From positions 1 through 15,367 of the forward strand of contig JAYVNY010000031.1 in NCBI GenBank assembly GCA_043758205.1: a stretch of DNA of 15,367 nucleotides. The letters run 5' to 3'. The notes under the pieces are model-generated. The model saw nothing but the letters and a program-made list of their open reading frames with translations. It did not search any database and had not been told where the DNA came from. This document shows, one piece after another, positions 1 through 6,168 of this stretch (position 1 is the first letter of the stretch; each line of letters starts with the position of its first letter). The translations under genes and the position numbers were made by a program. The stretch comes from JANNGC01 sp043758205 (GTDB lineage Bacteria; Verrucomicrobiota; Verrucomicrobiia; Limisphaerales; SIBH01).

Positions 1-376
1 TCTGCGGCGTGATCGCGTCCTGCAGGGATTCGTGCGTCACCACCGCGGGTGAGCCGCAGAACGCGCAGCGGTCGGCCACCGTGCCTTGGGCGAACACCGA
101 GATGGCGCGGCAGCTCTGGCATTGAACTTCGCAGCGGCCATCGCCGTAACCCCGGCTGTCCGCCCCGGCTTTCGACAGTGCCTGCGCCAGGTCGAGTTCC
201 GCCACCGTGCCGGCATCGCCTGCCGCACCTGGCGTCCACGGCGCCACGGTGCCGCAGTACGGGCAGACGAGCGCCTGCTTGCCCGCATTCCATTGCAGGT
301 CGCCGCCGCATTCGGGGCACGGGCGCTTGCCGAGCGCGGCGAGTTCCGACGCGGTCGGCAGGGCGGTGGCGCTCAT
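1..376 (-). CDS. Double zinc-ribbon protein, YdjG-like (C-terminus beyond window)
   Basis: The first 125 residues are visible; the gene runs off the left edge. ATG is at 376, seven bases after the stop of the SPFH gene, so the two are very likely one operon. Two treble-clef zinc ribbons can be seen: C20-x2-C23 with C38-x2-C41 (knuckles CPEC and CPYC), and C86-x2-C89 with C104-x2-C107 (CQSC and CAFC). A TFIIB-type zinc ribbon next to an SPFH protein is the arrangement of Bacillus subtilis ydjG and ydjI, which lie downstream of the pspA gene ydjF and act in membrane stress. Full-length YdjG proteins have membrane helices after the ribbons; that part is not in the window. The role is therefore inferred from the neighbour and the ribbons. 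A generic zinc-ribbon protein is the alternative. Confidence 0.7.
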   Translation of the reverse strand, partial: MSATALPTASELAALGKRPCPECGGDLQWNAGKQALVCPYCGTVAPWTPGAAGDAGTVAELDLAQALSKAGADSRGYGDGRCEVQCQSCRAISVFAQGTVADRCAFCGSPAVVTHESLQDAITPQ

Positions 377-383
377 CGACGCC

Positions 384-1490
384 TCAACCGCGCAGGTAGT
401 CGTCGAGCGCGCTGCGGGCGATGCGGTACGCGCTGCCGATCTTGCGGCCCTTGAGTTCGCCGGCTTCGATCGCTGCGATCACGTCGGCGCTGGAGACACC
501 CAAGGCCTGCGCCACCTGTTCGGGCGTCAGCACGTCGATTGCCGCCGCCGACGGCGCGGCGTTGGGCGTCGCAACGGATTCCGCCGACTGCGGCGCCGGA
601 GCAGGTGCCGCGCCCGATGCCGCCTGCGCCTGCATGCCGCGCATCATTTCCTGCGCCATCGCGAAACCCACTGCCATCTGCACCGGCGCCGCCGCGGCCG
701 ACACCCCGTCGCCACCCGCACCCATGCCGCTGCCCATCTGGAACTTCACGTAATCGTTGAGGTTGCCCACCGCGGCCATGCCCGAACGCTTGTCGATCGC
801 CTGTTCCACTTCCGGCGGCACCGACACGTTCTCGAGCACGAACGAAGTGATCTCGATGCCGTACTTGCCGAGCATGATCGGGTTGACGACGGGCAGCAGC
901 GCGTCGCCCAGCTCGCTGTAGCGCGTGGCGACATCGAGCGCGGGAACCTTCGCCGTGGCCAGCGCTTCGGTGAACACGCTGACGATGCGCGAACGCATGG
1001 TGTCGGCGAATTCGTCCAACCGGAAATTCTGGTCGGTTCCGGCGACCTCGCGCAGGAACTTCTGCGCGTCGCTGATGCGGAAATCGTACGTGCCGAACGC
1101 GCGCAGGCGCACGATGCCGAAGTCGGCGTCGCGCATCATCACCGGGTTCGACGTGCCCCATTTATTGCCGGTGAACAGGCGCATGTTGAGGAAGTACACG
1201 TCGCACTTGAACGGCGATTCAAAGCCGTACTTCCAGCCCAGGATCCGCGAGAGGATCGGGATGTTCTGCGTGCTCAGGGTGAACGGCTTGCCCGCGCTGT
1301 GCTGGAACAGGTCGGCGTACTGGCCGGCGGCAACGAACTGCACGGCCTGGCCCTCCCGCACGATCAGCTGCGCGCCGTTCTTGATCTCCTTGTCCTCGTC
1401 GGGAAAGCGCCACGAGAGCGTGTCGCGCGAGTCGTCCTCCCACTGGATGATGTCCAGCAGTTGCGTCTTCAAGTAATCCATCAGGCCCAT
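384..1490 (-). CDS. SPFH/band-7 protein (YdjI-like) with C-terminal excisionase-type HTH domain
   Basis: The protein has 368 residues. Residues about 22-225 form an SPFH domain of the YdjI type, often annotated as virion core protein-like, with the strand-rich start around QAVQFVAAGQ and the helical end VSVPPEVEQAIDKRSGMAAVG. Residues 236-290 are Gly/Ala/Met-rich and 290-318 are a Pro/Ala linker. Residues 319-367 read as a small MerR/excisionase-like helix-turn-helix (LTPEQVAQALGVS, then GELKGRKIGSAYRI, then ALDDYLRG). In B. subtilis YdjI helps bring PspA to stressed membrane; a similar scaffold role is inferred here. There is no transmembrane segment. A GGAG ribosome binding site lies seven bases before the ATG, unlike almost every other gene in the window. 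Leu is mainly CTG and Ser mainly TCG, a proteobacterial style that suggests transfer. The zinc-ribbon gene follows after seven bases. Confidence 0.85.
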   Translation of the reverse strand: MGLMDYLKTQLLDIIQWEDDSRDTLSWRFPDEDKEIKNGAQLIVREGQAVQFVAAGQYADLFQHSAGKPFTLSTQNIPILSRILGWKYGFESPFKCDVYFLNMRLFTGNKWGTSNPVMMRDADFGIVRLRAFGTYDFRISDAQKFLREVAGTDQNFRLDEFADTMRSRIVSVFTEALATAKVPALDVATRYSELGDALLPVVNPIMLGKYGIEITSFVLENVSVPPEVEQAIDKRSGMAAVGNLNDYVKFQMGSGMGAGGDGVSAAAAPVQMAVGFAMAQEMMRGMQAQAASGAAPAPAPQSAESVATPNAAPSAAAIDVLTPEQVAQALGVSSADVIAAIEAGELKGRKIGSAYRIARSALDDYLRG

Positions 1491-1545
1491 AATGTTCTCC
1501 GTTGTTTAATTGGTTCGATTGACTGGCGCATCATCCAAAAAACGA

Positions 1546-1572
1546 CGCGCGAGGGAATTGGAATTTCGCGCG
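1546..1572. terminator. Possible bidirectional hairpin terminator
   Basis: A 7-bp perfect stem (CGCGCGA at 1546-1552 with TCGCGCG at 1566-1572) encloses 13 bases. It has an A run on the left (1537-1542) and CTTTT on the right (1575-1579). It lies upstream of the SPFH start, so it would end transcription from whatever preceded that gene in its original context. The loop is long, so this is only a suggestion. Confidence 0.3.
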
Positions 1573-1618
1573 GGCTTTTCCGACGTACCACGTTGGGTGA
1601 TTCGGGAGTCACGGGGAA

Positions 1619-1714
1619 AGCGGCGCTAAAGCGACCGCACTCCAAACGCTCCGCGAGTCACAAGGCGCTTGATGCTGCGCGTCAGCGTTTGGAGTGCGGC
1701 GCTTTTGCGCCGCT
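1619..1714. repeat. Long inverted repeat, dispersed palindrome type
   Basis: The left arm 1619-1650 and right arm 1684-1714 are inverted copies about 31 bases long, differing by one substitution and one extra base, with a 33-base spacer. Each arm contains CGCACTCCAAACGCT or its complement plus an inner GGCGC(t/a)AAAGC(a)CGC palindrome. Nothing codes here. This style (TTTGGAGTGCGGCGC followed by GCGCCGC) fits a genome-wide repeat family of Verrucomicrobiota; the copy number cannot be seen from one window. Confidence 0.75.
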
Positions 1715-1758
1715 GAATGTTCGTGTATTGAAGTCAGGCGGCGCGCACGGGGTAAAAT

Positions 1759-1850
1759 TGGCGGAGAGAGAGGGATTCGAACCCTCGGTACGGAGTTAAC
1801 CGTACAACGATTTAGCAAACCGTCGCTTTCGACCACTCAGCCATCTCTCC
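1759..1850 (-). tRNA. tRNA-Ser (anticodon GCU)
   Basis: Read on the minus strand, the acceptor stem GGAGAGA (1850-1844) pairs with TCTCTCC (1769-1763). It is followed by discriminator G at 1762 and an encoded CCA at 1761-1759. The anticodon loop TTGCTAA gives anticodon GCT, for serine AGY codons, on a five-pair stem (ACGGT with ATCGT). The long variable arm, with a GTACGG/CCGTAC stem, is typical of class II tRNAs. The T arm is GAGGG-TTCGAAT-CCCTC. The D arm GCTGAGTGGTCGAAAGC is complete. All elements of a functional serine tRNA are present. Confidence 0.97.
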
Positions 1851-1893
1851 TGCCGTTGCCGTTTTTGGGAACTGCTTTTCTTAACGGCGCGTT

Positions 1894-1922
1894 TTTATCG
1901 TTTCAAAGCGGGGGCGGGTCAA
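1894..1922 (-). promoter_or_regulatory. Sigma-70-type promoter for tRNA-Ser
   Basis: On the minus strand TTGACC (1922-1917, five of six matches to the -35 consensus) is followed after exactly 17 bases by GATAAA (1899-1894, four of six matches to the -10). The expected start of transcription is near 1887, giving a leader of about 37 bases before the tRNA. It lies between lepB and the tRNA, so the tRNA need not depend on read-through. Confidence 0.6.
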
Positions 1923-1965
1923 CTCCAACTTTCAAATCTCACGCGGCGCGGCCCCGCCCGCAGTT

Positions 1966-1987
1966 CGACAGGCGGGGGCGCCTGTCG
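1966..1987. repeat. GC-rich hairpin, first of a tandem pair
   Basis: A perfect 9-bp stem (CGACAGGCG with CGCCTGTCG) closes a GGGG loop. It lies downstream of lepB, but no U tract follows on the minus strand, so it is a weak terminator candidate. Its design matches the hairpin at 1995-2014. Confidence 0.65.
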
Positions 1988-1994
1988 GACGAAT

Positions 1995-2014
1995 GACCGG
2001 CGAGGGCGCCGGTC
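1995..2014. repeat. GC-rich hairpin, second of a tandem pair
   Basis: A perfect 8-bp stem (GACCGGCG with CGCCGGTC) closes an AGGG loop, nine bases before the lepB stop at 2024. Stem length, loop size and the shared GGCGnGGGCGCC core match the hairpin at 1966-1987, which suggests two members of one repeat family or a duplicated 3'-end structure. Confidence 0.65.
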
Positions 2015-2023
2015 CCACTCCCC

Positions 2024-2572
2024 TTACATCGAAAGCACGCCGAGGATGGCCGCGCGCGGCACGGGTCCGAAGGCGCGGCTGTCCACGCTGCGGTTGCGGT
2101 TGTCGCCCAGAACAAAATAGTGACCCTTCGGGCAGACGGTGGCCTTGCTCAACGGAGACAGGTCGTTGCGCAAGAAGCGGGAGGCGTAGGGTTCAAAAAT
2201 TCTGCGCCCGTTCACATACGCGGCGTCGTTGCGCATGATGACTGTTTCACACGGCAGTCCGACGATGCGTTTCACGATCAGGTCGCCGGTCTCAGGGTCT
2301 TTCAAAACCACCATTTCGCCCCGCGCCGGTTCGCGCGTCAGATACGCAAAGCGGTTCAGGATGCAACGGTCGCCGGCGCGCAGCGTGGGGGCCATGCTCA
2401 CACCCTTCACTTCCACAGCCGTCACGATCACGCGGCTGAAAAAGAAATAGCTGCCGACGGAGAGTGCGATGAGGAGGCCAAACTTGAGCAGGCGGCGCGG
2501 GCCTGTGGAGACCACGGTGGGGTGGGTCGGTGAGTTGTTCCACCGCTTCATTGCAGCCAGCCAGCGTTTCAT
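2024..2572 (-). CDS. lepB: Signal peptidase I
   Basis: This 182-residue peptidase of family S26 removes signal peptides from exported proteins on the outer face of the cytoplasmic membrane. Residues about 28-46 form the single membrane anchor. The catalytic serine is S59 in VKGVSMAPTL and the general-base lysine is K101 in DLIVKRIVGLP. Box E (GDNRNRSVDSRAFGPV, residues 157-172) is present, with RNR where most relatives have RDN; the two aspartates that matter structurally (GDN and DSR) are kept. Length is short but within the range of one-helix bacterial enzymes. ATG at 2572 is used; a second ATG at 2551 is possible, and neither has a clear ribosome binding site. The substrates nearby would include the DUF362 product. 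The gene lies 91 bases downstream of the DUF362 gene in the reverse sense, reading away from it toward the tRNA. Confidence 0.93.
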   Translation of the reverse strand: MKRWLAAMKRWNNSPTHPTVVSTGPRRLLKFGLLIALSVGSYFFFSRVIVTAVEVKGVSMAPTLRAGDRCILNRFAYLTREPARGEMVVLKDPETGDLIVKRIVGLPCETVIMRNDAAYVNGRRIFEPYASRFLRNDLSPLSKATVCPKGHYFVLGDNRNRSVDSRAFGPVPRAAILGVLSM

Positions 2573-2650
2573 AATCGTTGCGAAACCGTCGCCGCCATTT
2601 TTAGGACATCCGTGACTTGCGCCACAAGAGACGCCTTTACTGCGGAGCAG

Positions 2651-2675
2651 GCCGGGGAAATTACTACTCCCCGGC
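2651..2675. terminator. Hairpin over the DUF362 stop codon
   Basis: An 8-bp perfect stem (GCCGGGGA at 2651-2658 with TCCCCGGC at 2668-2675) has a 9-base loop holding the TAG stop of the DUF362 gene. No T run follows on the minus strand, so it is at best a weak or factor-assisted terminator, or an mRNA 3'-end stabiliser. Confidence 0.35.
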
Positions 2676-3734
2676 TTTCACTTCGCGCAATTCGATTTTG
2701 TTCACGTCGGCGGAGCCAAGTTCGAGCAGCGCGGCGTTGCGGTAAAGGTCGAGGCGGTTCGTGCGCGAGGCCATCGCCTCGGCGGCGCGCACGCGCTGGG
2801 CGTTGATTTCCTGGACCGACAACACGTCGAGCGCGACGGGGTCGGTGCTGAAGCGGAGTTGATTGAGCGCCACTGAATTGTGCAGCCGCAGCGATTGCTC
2901 GCCCTGATACTGGCAGAGGAGCGCGTCGGTGATGTTCAGCACCACGCGCTCGCCGATGGCGGGGAGGGCGATGATTTCCGGCACGGCCTGCGCGAGTTTC
3001 GCCGGATCGCCCTCGAAGCGCATGGTGTTGTCCACGCTGCCGAGCGCGAGGCTGTAAAGGTGTCCGCACACGCCGATGGAGTTGTGATTCAACAGCGGCG
3101 CGACGCTGATGACCTTTGTGATGTTCGTGGTCAGCAATTTGGTGACGAACGACTTGCGCCCGACACCGTCTTCCTTCTTCTGAAATTCCAAGTCGCCGAA
3201 AGACAACTGGCCGAGCAGCGGGAACTCGTAGAACTGCGTTTCCTCCCAGCCCGTGTCGAGCGCGCCCGCGACGCGCACGCCGTGCTCGCGCGCGAGTTCG
3301 ACAAAGCCCGCCGCCCGCAAATCCGAAAGCTGCCGGTCCCAGATGATGATGTGTTGCGCCGGAATTCCCGCCGCGAGCAATCCTTCCACCACGCCCGCCA
3401 CGACGGACAGGCGCGTGCCGATCTGCGGGCCGGGCGTGGAGAAAACTTTGATGCCCACCACGTCCTGCGTGCTCACGAGGGAGCGCCATGCGGCGGCGAG
3501 GTCGGCACACTTCGTGAAATTGGTGATACCGCGCTGCACGAGCGTGCGGACGATCTCGGGCTGCGGCTTGAAGGCTTCCGTGGCGCGCGCATCCTCGACC
3601 ACGACCACGCGCGGAAACGAAGGCGTGAACTGGCCCGGCAAAGGCGTTTCTGCGCGGGTGAGCATCGGCAAAATGCAGGCCAGCCAGAGCGCCCAGCGCG
3701 GATTTGCTGTGGAGAAAAGTGCGTTCCTTGACAC
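2664..3734 (-). CDS. Secreted DUF362 family protein
   Basis: From the GTG at 3734 the protein has 356 residues. Residues 1-28 look like a Sec signal peptide (basic start, hydrophobic WALWLACILPML, cleavage after TRA). The rest matches the DUF362 pattern: a VVVVEDARAT strand near the start, DVVGIKVFSTPGP, then VISVAPLLNHNSIGVCGHLY, and the C-terminal LRFSTDPVALDVLSVQEI. DUF362 proteins have no settled biochemical function; some are fused to ferredoxin domains, but this one has no cysteine cluster. A start at the ATG 3668 would leave more room for a promoter but would delete the signal peptide, so GTG is preferred. It is divergent from the TPR lipoprotein with only 31 bases between starts. Confidence 0.8.
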   Translation of the reverse strand: MSRNALFSTANPRWALWLACILPMLTRAETPLPGQFTPSFPRVVVVEDARATEAFKPQPEIVRTLVQRGITNFTKCADLAAAWRSLVSTQDVVGIKVFSTPGPQIGTRLSVVAGVVEGLLAAGIPAQHIIIWDRQLSDLRAAGFVELAREHGVRVAGALDTGWEETQFYEFPLLGQLSFGDLEFQKKEDGVGRKSFVTKLLTTNITKVISVAPLLNHNSIGVCGHLYSLALGSVDNTMRFEGDPAKLAQAVPEIIALPAIGERVVLNITDALLCQYQGEQSLRLHNSVALNQLRFSTDPVALDVLSVQEINAQRVRAAEAMASRTNRLDLYRNAALLELGSADVNKIELREVKAGE

Positions 3735-3757
3735 GTTCAACCAGCGAATGCTACCAC
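3728..3757 (+). promoter_or_regulatory. Possible promoter giving a near-leaderless TPR mRNA
   Basis: A perfect -35 hexamer TTGACA (3728-3733) is followed after 18 bases by TACCAC (3752-3757), which matches only three of six -10 positions. Transcription would start near 3764, two bases before the ATG at 3766. The -35 overlaps the start of the divergent DUF362 gene. The weak -10 keeps this tentative. Confidence 0.3.
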
Positions 3758-3765
3758 GGGCCGAA

Positions 3766-5556
3766 ATGGTGGCGATCAAAAATTCCCCGCAGAAATCCCT
3801 GCTTCTCTTCGTGCTTGCGCTGGTGCTGGGACTGTCCGGCTGCACGCCGCCGGGATCGCGCGCGTTGCTCCAAGGCGACAAGTTATTACGCGCCGGAAAA
3901 CTTTCCGAAGCGATTGATGAACTCAAACTCGCCACCGATCTTCTGCCCGGCGAACCGCGCGCGTGGAACCTCCTCGGCCTCGCCTACCATCGCGCCGGGC
4001 AGCCGCAGCCCGCGCTTCAGGCCTACCGCCAGGCGGTGCTCCGCGACCACAGCAACCTCGTGGTTGTTGCGCACTTCAATCTCGGCTGCCTGCTGCTCGA
4101 ACAGAACTCGGCGGCGAGCGCGGTGGACGCCTTTCGCAGCTACACGCTCATCACGAACAGTCCGGCGGGCTTCGCGCGGCTCGGTTCGGCGCAGTTGCGG
4201 CTGCGGCAATTTGCCGAAGCGGAAAAATCCTTCGTCACCGCGCTGCGCTGGGACGCAAAAAATGCCGAGGCCTTGAACGGTCTGGGCGTCGCGCGCGTGC
4301 TGCGCGGCCAGCGCGACGCGGCGCAGTATTTCGCCGCCGCGCTCCAGTCGGACGCGAAGCATCCCCCTGCCCTCCTCAACTCTGCGGTGCTCGCGCATCA
4401 AAGTTCTGCGACGAAGCCAACGGCGCTGCAACGCTACCGCGATTACCTCGCCGCCCAAGGCAGCGGCGGGCGCACGGAAGCGGTGAAACTGATCGTGCAG
4501 CAATTGGAATCGGAACTCGCGCCCACGCCGACACCGCCGCCCGCGAAAGTTGTGGAAGCACCGAAGACCAATCCGCCTCCGGTCGCAGTCACAAAGACAA
4601 ACCCACCCGCCGCGCCGGTGGTCGTGGTCAAAACAAATCCGCCCGTCACCATTCCAAAAACGAATCCCGCCGTCGCCGTGACTAACAAATCGCTCGCGCC
4701 TCCCGCGCCCGCGCCCGTGACCATCGTGGCCGTGAAAGAAACCGCGCCGCCCAAACTCGCCGTTGCCGAACCGCCTGTCGTCAGGAAGTCGCCCGCGCCC
4801 ACCGTCACGCGAAAAACTGAACCCATCGCGGAAACACCGCCGGCCTACATCGCTCCTGAGTCGAAGCCCGCGCCCGCGACGCCGGAGAAGAAGCGTGGGT
4901 TTTTCACCAAACTAAATCCCTTCAGCGGGGGCAAGCCCAAGCCCGCGCCGACTGACGACGTTTCGCGCACCATCATTTTGAATCCCGACTCCGCGCCGAG
5001 CACGCTCGACCTCGCCACGCGCGCACCGGATGAGAAACCCGCCTTCCCGCGCTACCGCTACCTCACACCCACGCCGCCCGCCGCTGGAGATCGCGCGACG
5101 GCGGACCGCGCGTTGCAACAGGCGCTGACCGCGCAGCGCGTCGGGCGCACCACGGAAGCCCGCAGCGCCTTCATCACCGCACTGGCTGCGGACGCCAGTT
5201 ACTTCGAGGCGCAATACAACTCCGCGCTGCTCGCCTTTCAATCCGGCGAAAACGCCCGCGCGCTGGCGGGTTGGGAAACCGCGCTCGCCTTGCAACCCGA
5301 TTCCCTGGCCGCGCGCTACAGCTTCGCGCTCACGCTCAAGCAGGCAGGCCACGCCACGGACGCGGCGAACGAACTGGAGAGAATTATCGAGGCCAAGCCA
5401 GACGACGCGCGCGCTCATCTGGCGCTGGGAAATCTCTACGCGCAGCAACTGCTGGAGCCGATGAAGGCCCGCGCACACTACAAGAAGTTTCTGGATTTGG
5501 AGCCACGCAGCCCACAGGCGGCAGCGATTCGTTACTGGCTCGCGGCGAACCCGTGA
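3766..5556 (+). CDS. TPR-repeat lipoprotein with Pro/Lys-rich linker
   Basis: The protein has 596 residues from the ATG at 3766. A lipoprotein signal peptide ends in LSGC with C26 as the lipidated cysteine. Residues about 33-235 contain several tetratricopeptide repeats (for example PRAWNLLGLAYHRAGQPQPALQ, and NAEALNGLGVARVLRGQ). Residues about 252-440 are low-complexity Pro/Ala/Val/Lys sequence holding four KTNP motifs (three of them KTNPP) and a basic KKRGFFTKLNPFSGGKPK patch. Residues about 447-596 hold a second TPR block (QYNSALLAFQSGENARAL, then ARAHLALGNLYAQQ). TPR domains bind other proteins, so this is probably an envelope-anchored scaffold with two binding modules on a flexible spacer; the partner is unknown. 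An in-frame ATG at 3748 adds six residues. The stop codon lies inside the left arm of the palindromic element 5551-5784. Confidence 0.88.
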   Translation: MVAIKNSPQKSLLLFVLALVLGLSGCTPPGSRALLQGDKLLRAGKLSEAIDELKLATDLLPGEPRAWNLLGLAYHRAGQPQPALQAYRQAVLRDHSNLVVVAHFNLGCLLLEQNSAASAVDAFRSYTLITNSPAGFARLGSAQLRLRQFAEAEKSFVTALRWDAKNAEALNGLGVARVLRGQRDAAQYFAAALQSDAKHPPALLNSAVLAHQSSATKPTALQRYRDYLAAQGSGGRTEAVKLIVQQLESELAPTPTPPPAKVVEAPKTNPPPVAVTKTNPPAAPVVVVKTNPPVTIPKTNPAVAVTNKSLAPPAPAPVTIVAVKETAPPKLAVAEPPVVRKSPAPTVTRKTEPIAETPPAYIAPESKPAPATPEKKRGFFTKLNPFSGGKPKPAPTDDVSRTIILNPDSAPSTLDLATRAPDEKPAFPRYRYLTPTPPAAGDRATADRALQQALTAQRVGRTTEARSAFITALAADASYFEAQYNSALLAFQSGENARALAGWETALALQPDSLAARYSFALTLKQAGHATDAANELERIIEAKPDDARAHLALGNLYAQQLLEPMKARAHYKKFLDLEPRSPQAAAIRYWLAANP

Positions 5557-5562
5557 TCAGGA

Positions 5563-5584
5563 ACGCGGACCGCCTAGTCCGCGT
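5563..5584. repeat. Hairpin in left arm of the palindromic element
   Basis: ACGCGGAC pairs with GTCCGCGT over a CGCCTA loop. It lies seven bases after the TPR stop and could act as a transcript end structure. It is the inverted counterpart of 5753-5772. Confidence 0.7.
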
Positions 5585-5644
5585 GCTGGTAATTCATCGA
5601 GAACAACGGCTAAAGCAAATGCCCAGAGATATCGCATGCCTCTC

Positions 5645-5687
5645 CCTCACCCCGGCCCTCTCCCGCTGGGAGAGGGCCGGGGTGAGG
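5645..5687. repeat. Perfect 20-bp palindrome with 3-base loop
   Basis: CCTCACCCCGGCCCTCTCCC (5645-5664) is exactly complementary to 5668-5687, with loop GCT. This CTCACCCC...CCCTCTCCC type of palindrome is widespread between genes in many bacterial genomes. Here it sits at the symmetry centre of the 234-bp element. Confidence 0.9.
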
Positions 5688-5752
5688 TGGAAATGCGAGT
5701 TGACCAAGGCGGCAATTTCTCCGCCCATCAGAGTGAGGAAGAATTATCAACA

Positions 5753-5772
5753 CGCGGACTCGGCGGTCCGCG
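5753..5772. repeat. Hairpin in right arm of the palindromic element
   Basis: CGCGGAC pairs with GTCCGCG over a TCGGCG loop. The reverse complement aligns with the left-arm hairpin with a single T/G difference in the loop. It lies just after the stop of the minus-strand FlgM-like gene. Confidence 0.7.
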
Positions 5773-5778
5773 CTCCGA

Positions 5779-6024
5779 TCACGGCTGCAATTTCCCCGCG
5801 AGCAACCAGGCCACGCGCTGAAGAATTTGTTTGTCGGGATAACCTGGATGGGCGATGAGCGCCCGGCCCCGCGCGACCACGGAAGCGCGCACGTCGGAGA
5901 GCCGTTCGAGACGCGCCAGCGATTCAGCGCGCTCCAGGTCGCCGAAGCGGTTCTGGGGCAAATTGCCTGACTTATTGAACTGGCTGTTCCGATCAGCTCG
6001 GTGGTTTCTGCCGTTTTCTCTCAT
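5779..6024 (-). CDS. Small protein resembling an anti-sigma factor FlgM C-terminus
   Basis: The frame opens at an ATG at 6024 and gives 81 residues. The C-terminal half (RLSDVRASVVARGRALIAHP, then GYPDKQILQRVAWLLAG) has the spacing of FlgM-type helices: a basic helix, a G-Y-P turn and a final amphipathic helix ending in LLA. FlgM proteins bind and inhibit the flagellar sigma factor, but no flagellar gene is nearby, so the function is open. The same frame continues upstream, but that part is antisense to the response regulator and is not used. Only a weak GAAAG precedes the ATG. The stop TGA lies in the right arm of the palindromic element. The divergent receiver gene starts 144 bases away. 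Confidence 0.5.
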   Translation of the reverse strand: MRENGRNHRADRNSQFNKSGNLPQNRFGDLERAESLARLERLSDVRASVVARGRALIAHPGYPDKQILQRVAWLLAGKLQP

Positions 6025-6168
6025 GGTTCTTTCGCGCCGGACATTGATGCCGACGTCGGTTCGTGTCAGAACATCGTCACGCCGCAGGCGGTTCTTTAAT
6101 CTGCGGTTCTCGCCACCCATCAGCCGCCACGCTTGCAATTGCCTTGGGGAATGCTTAGTCAAAACGCC

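Larger units (their letters stand above)
5551..5784. repeat. Nested palindromic element (MITE/REPIN-like), non-coding
   Basis: Arms 5551-5595 and 5741-5784 are inverted copies, with about 40 of 45 positions identical and one gap. Each arm contains its own hairpin. The middle is a perfect 20-bp palindrome, and the small TCGCAT/ATGCGA pair at 5632-5637 and 5693-5698 is also placed symmetrically. The element centre (about 5667) coincides with the centre of the inner palindrome (5666). There is no convincing ORF inside. It fills the whole gap between the convergent TPR and FlgM-like genes. Confidence 0.75.

Noticed and set aside
207..1799. A 530-residue plus-strand frame
   Set aside because: It runs antisense to the zinc-ribbon and SPFH genes and into the tRNA; its His/Arg-rich composition is that of a shadow frame.
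2880..3731. A 283-residue plus-strand frame
   Set aside because: It is the complement of the DUF362 gene, with typical shadow composition and no motif.
6133..6168. Promoter TTGCAA-17-TAGTCA before the receiver gene
   Set aside because: The spacing is right, but the -10 matches only two of six positions.
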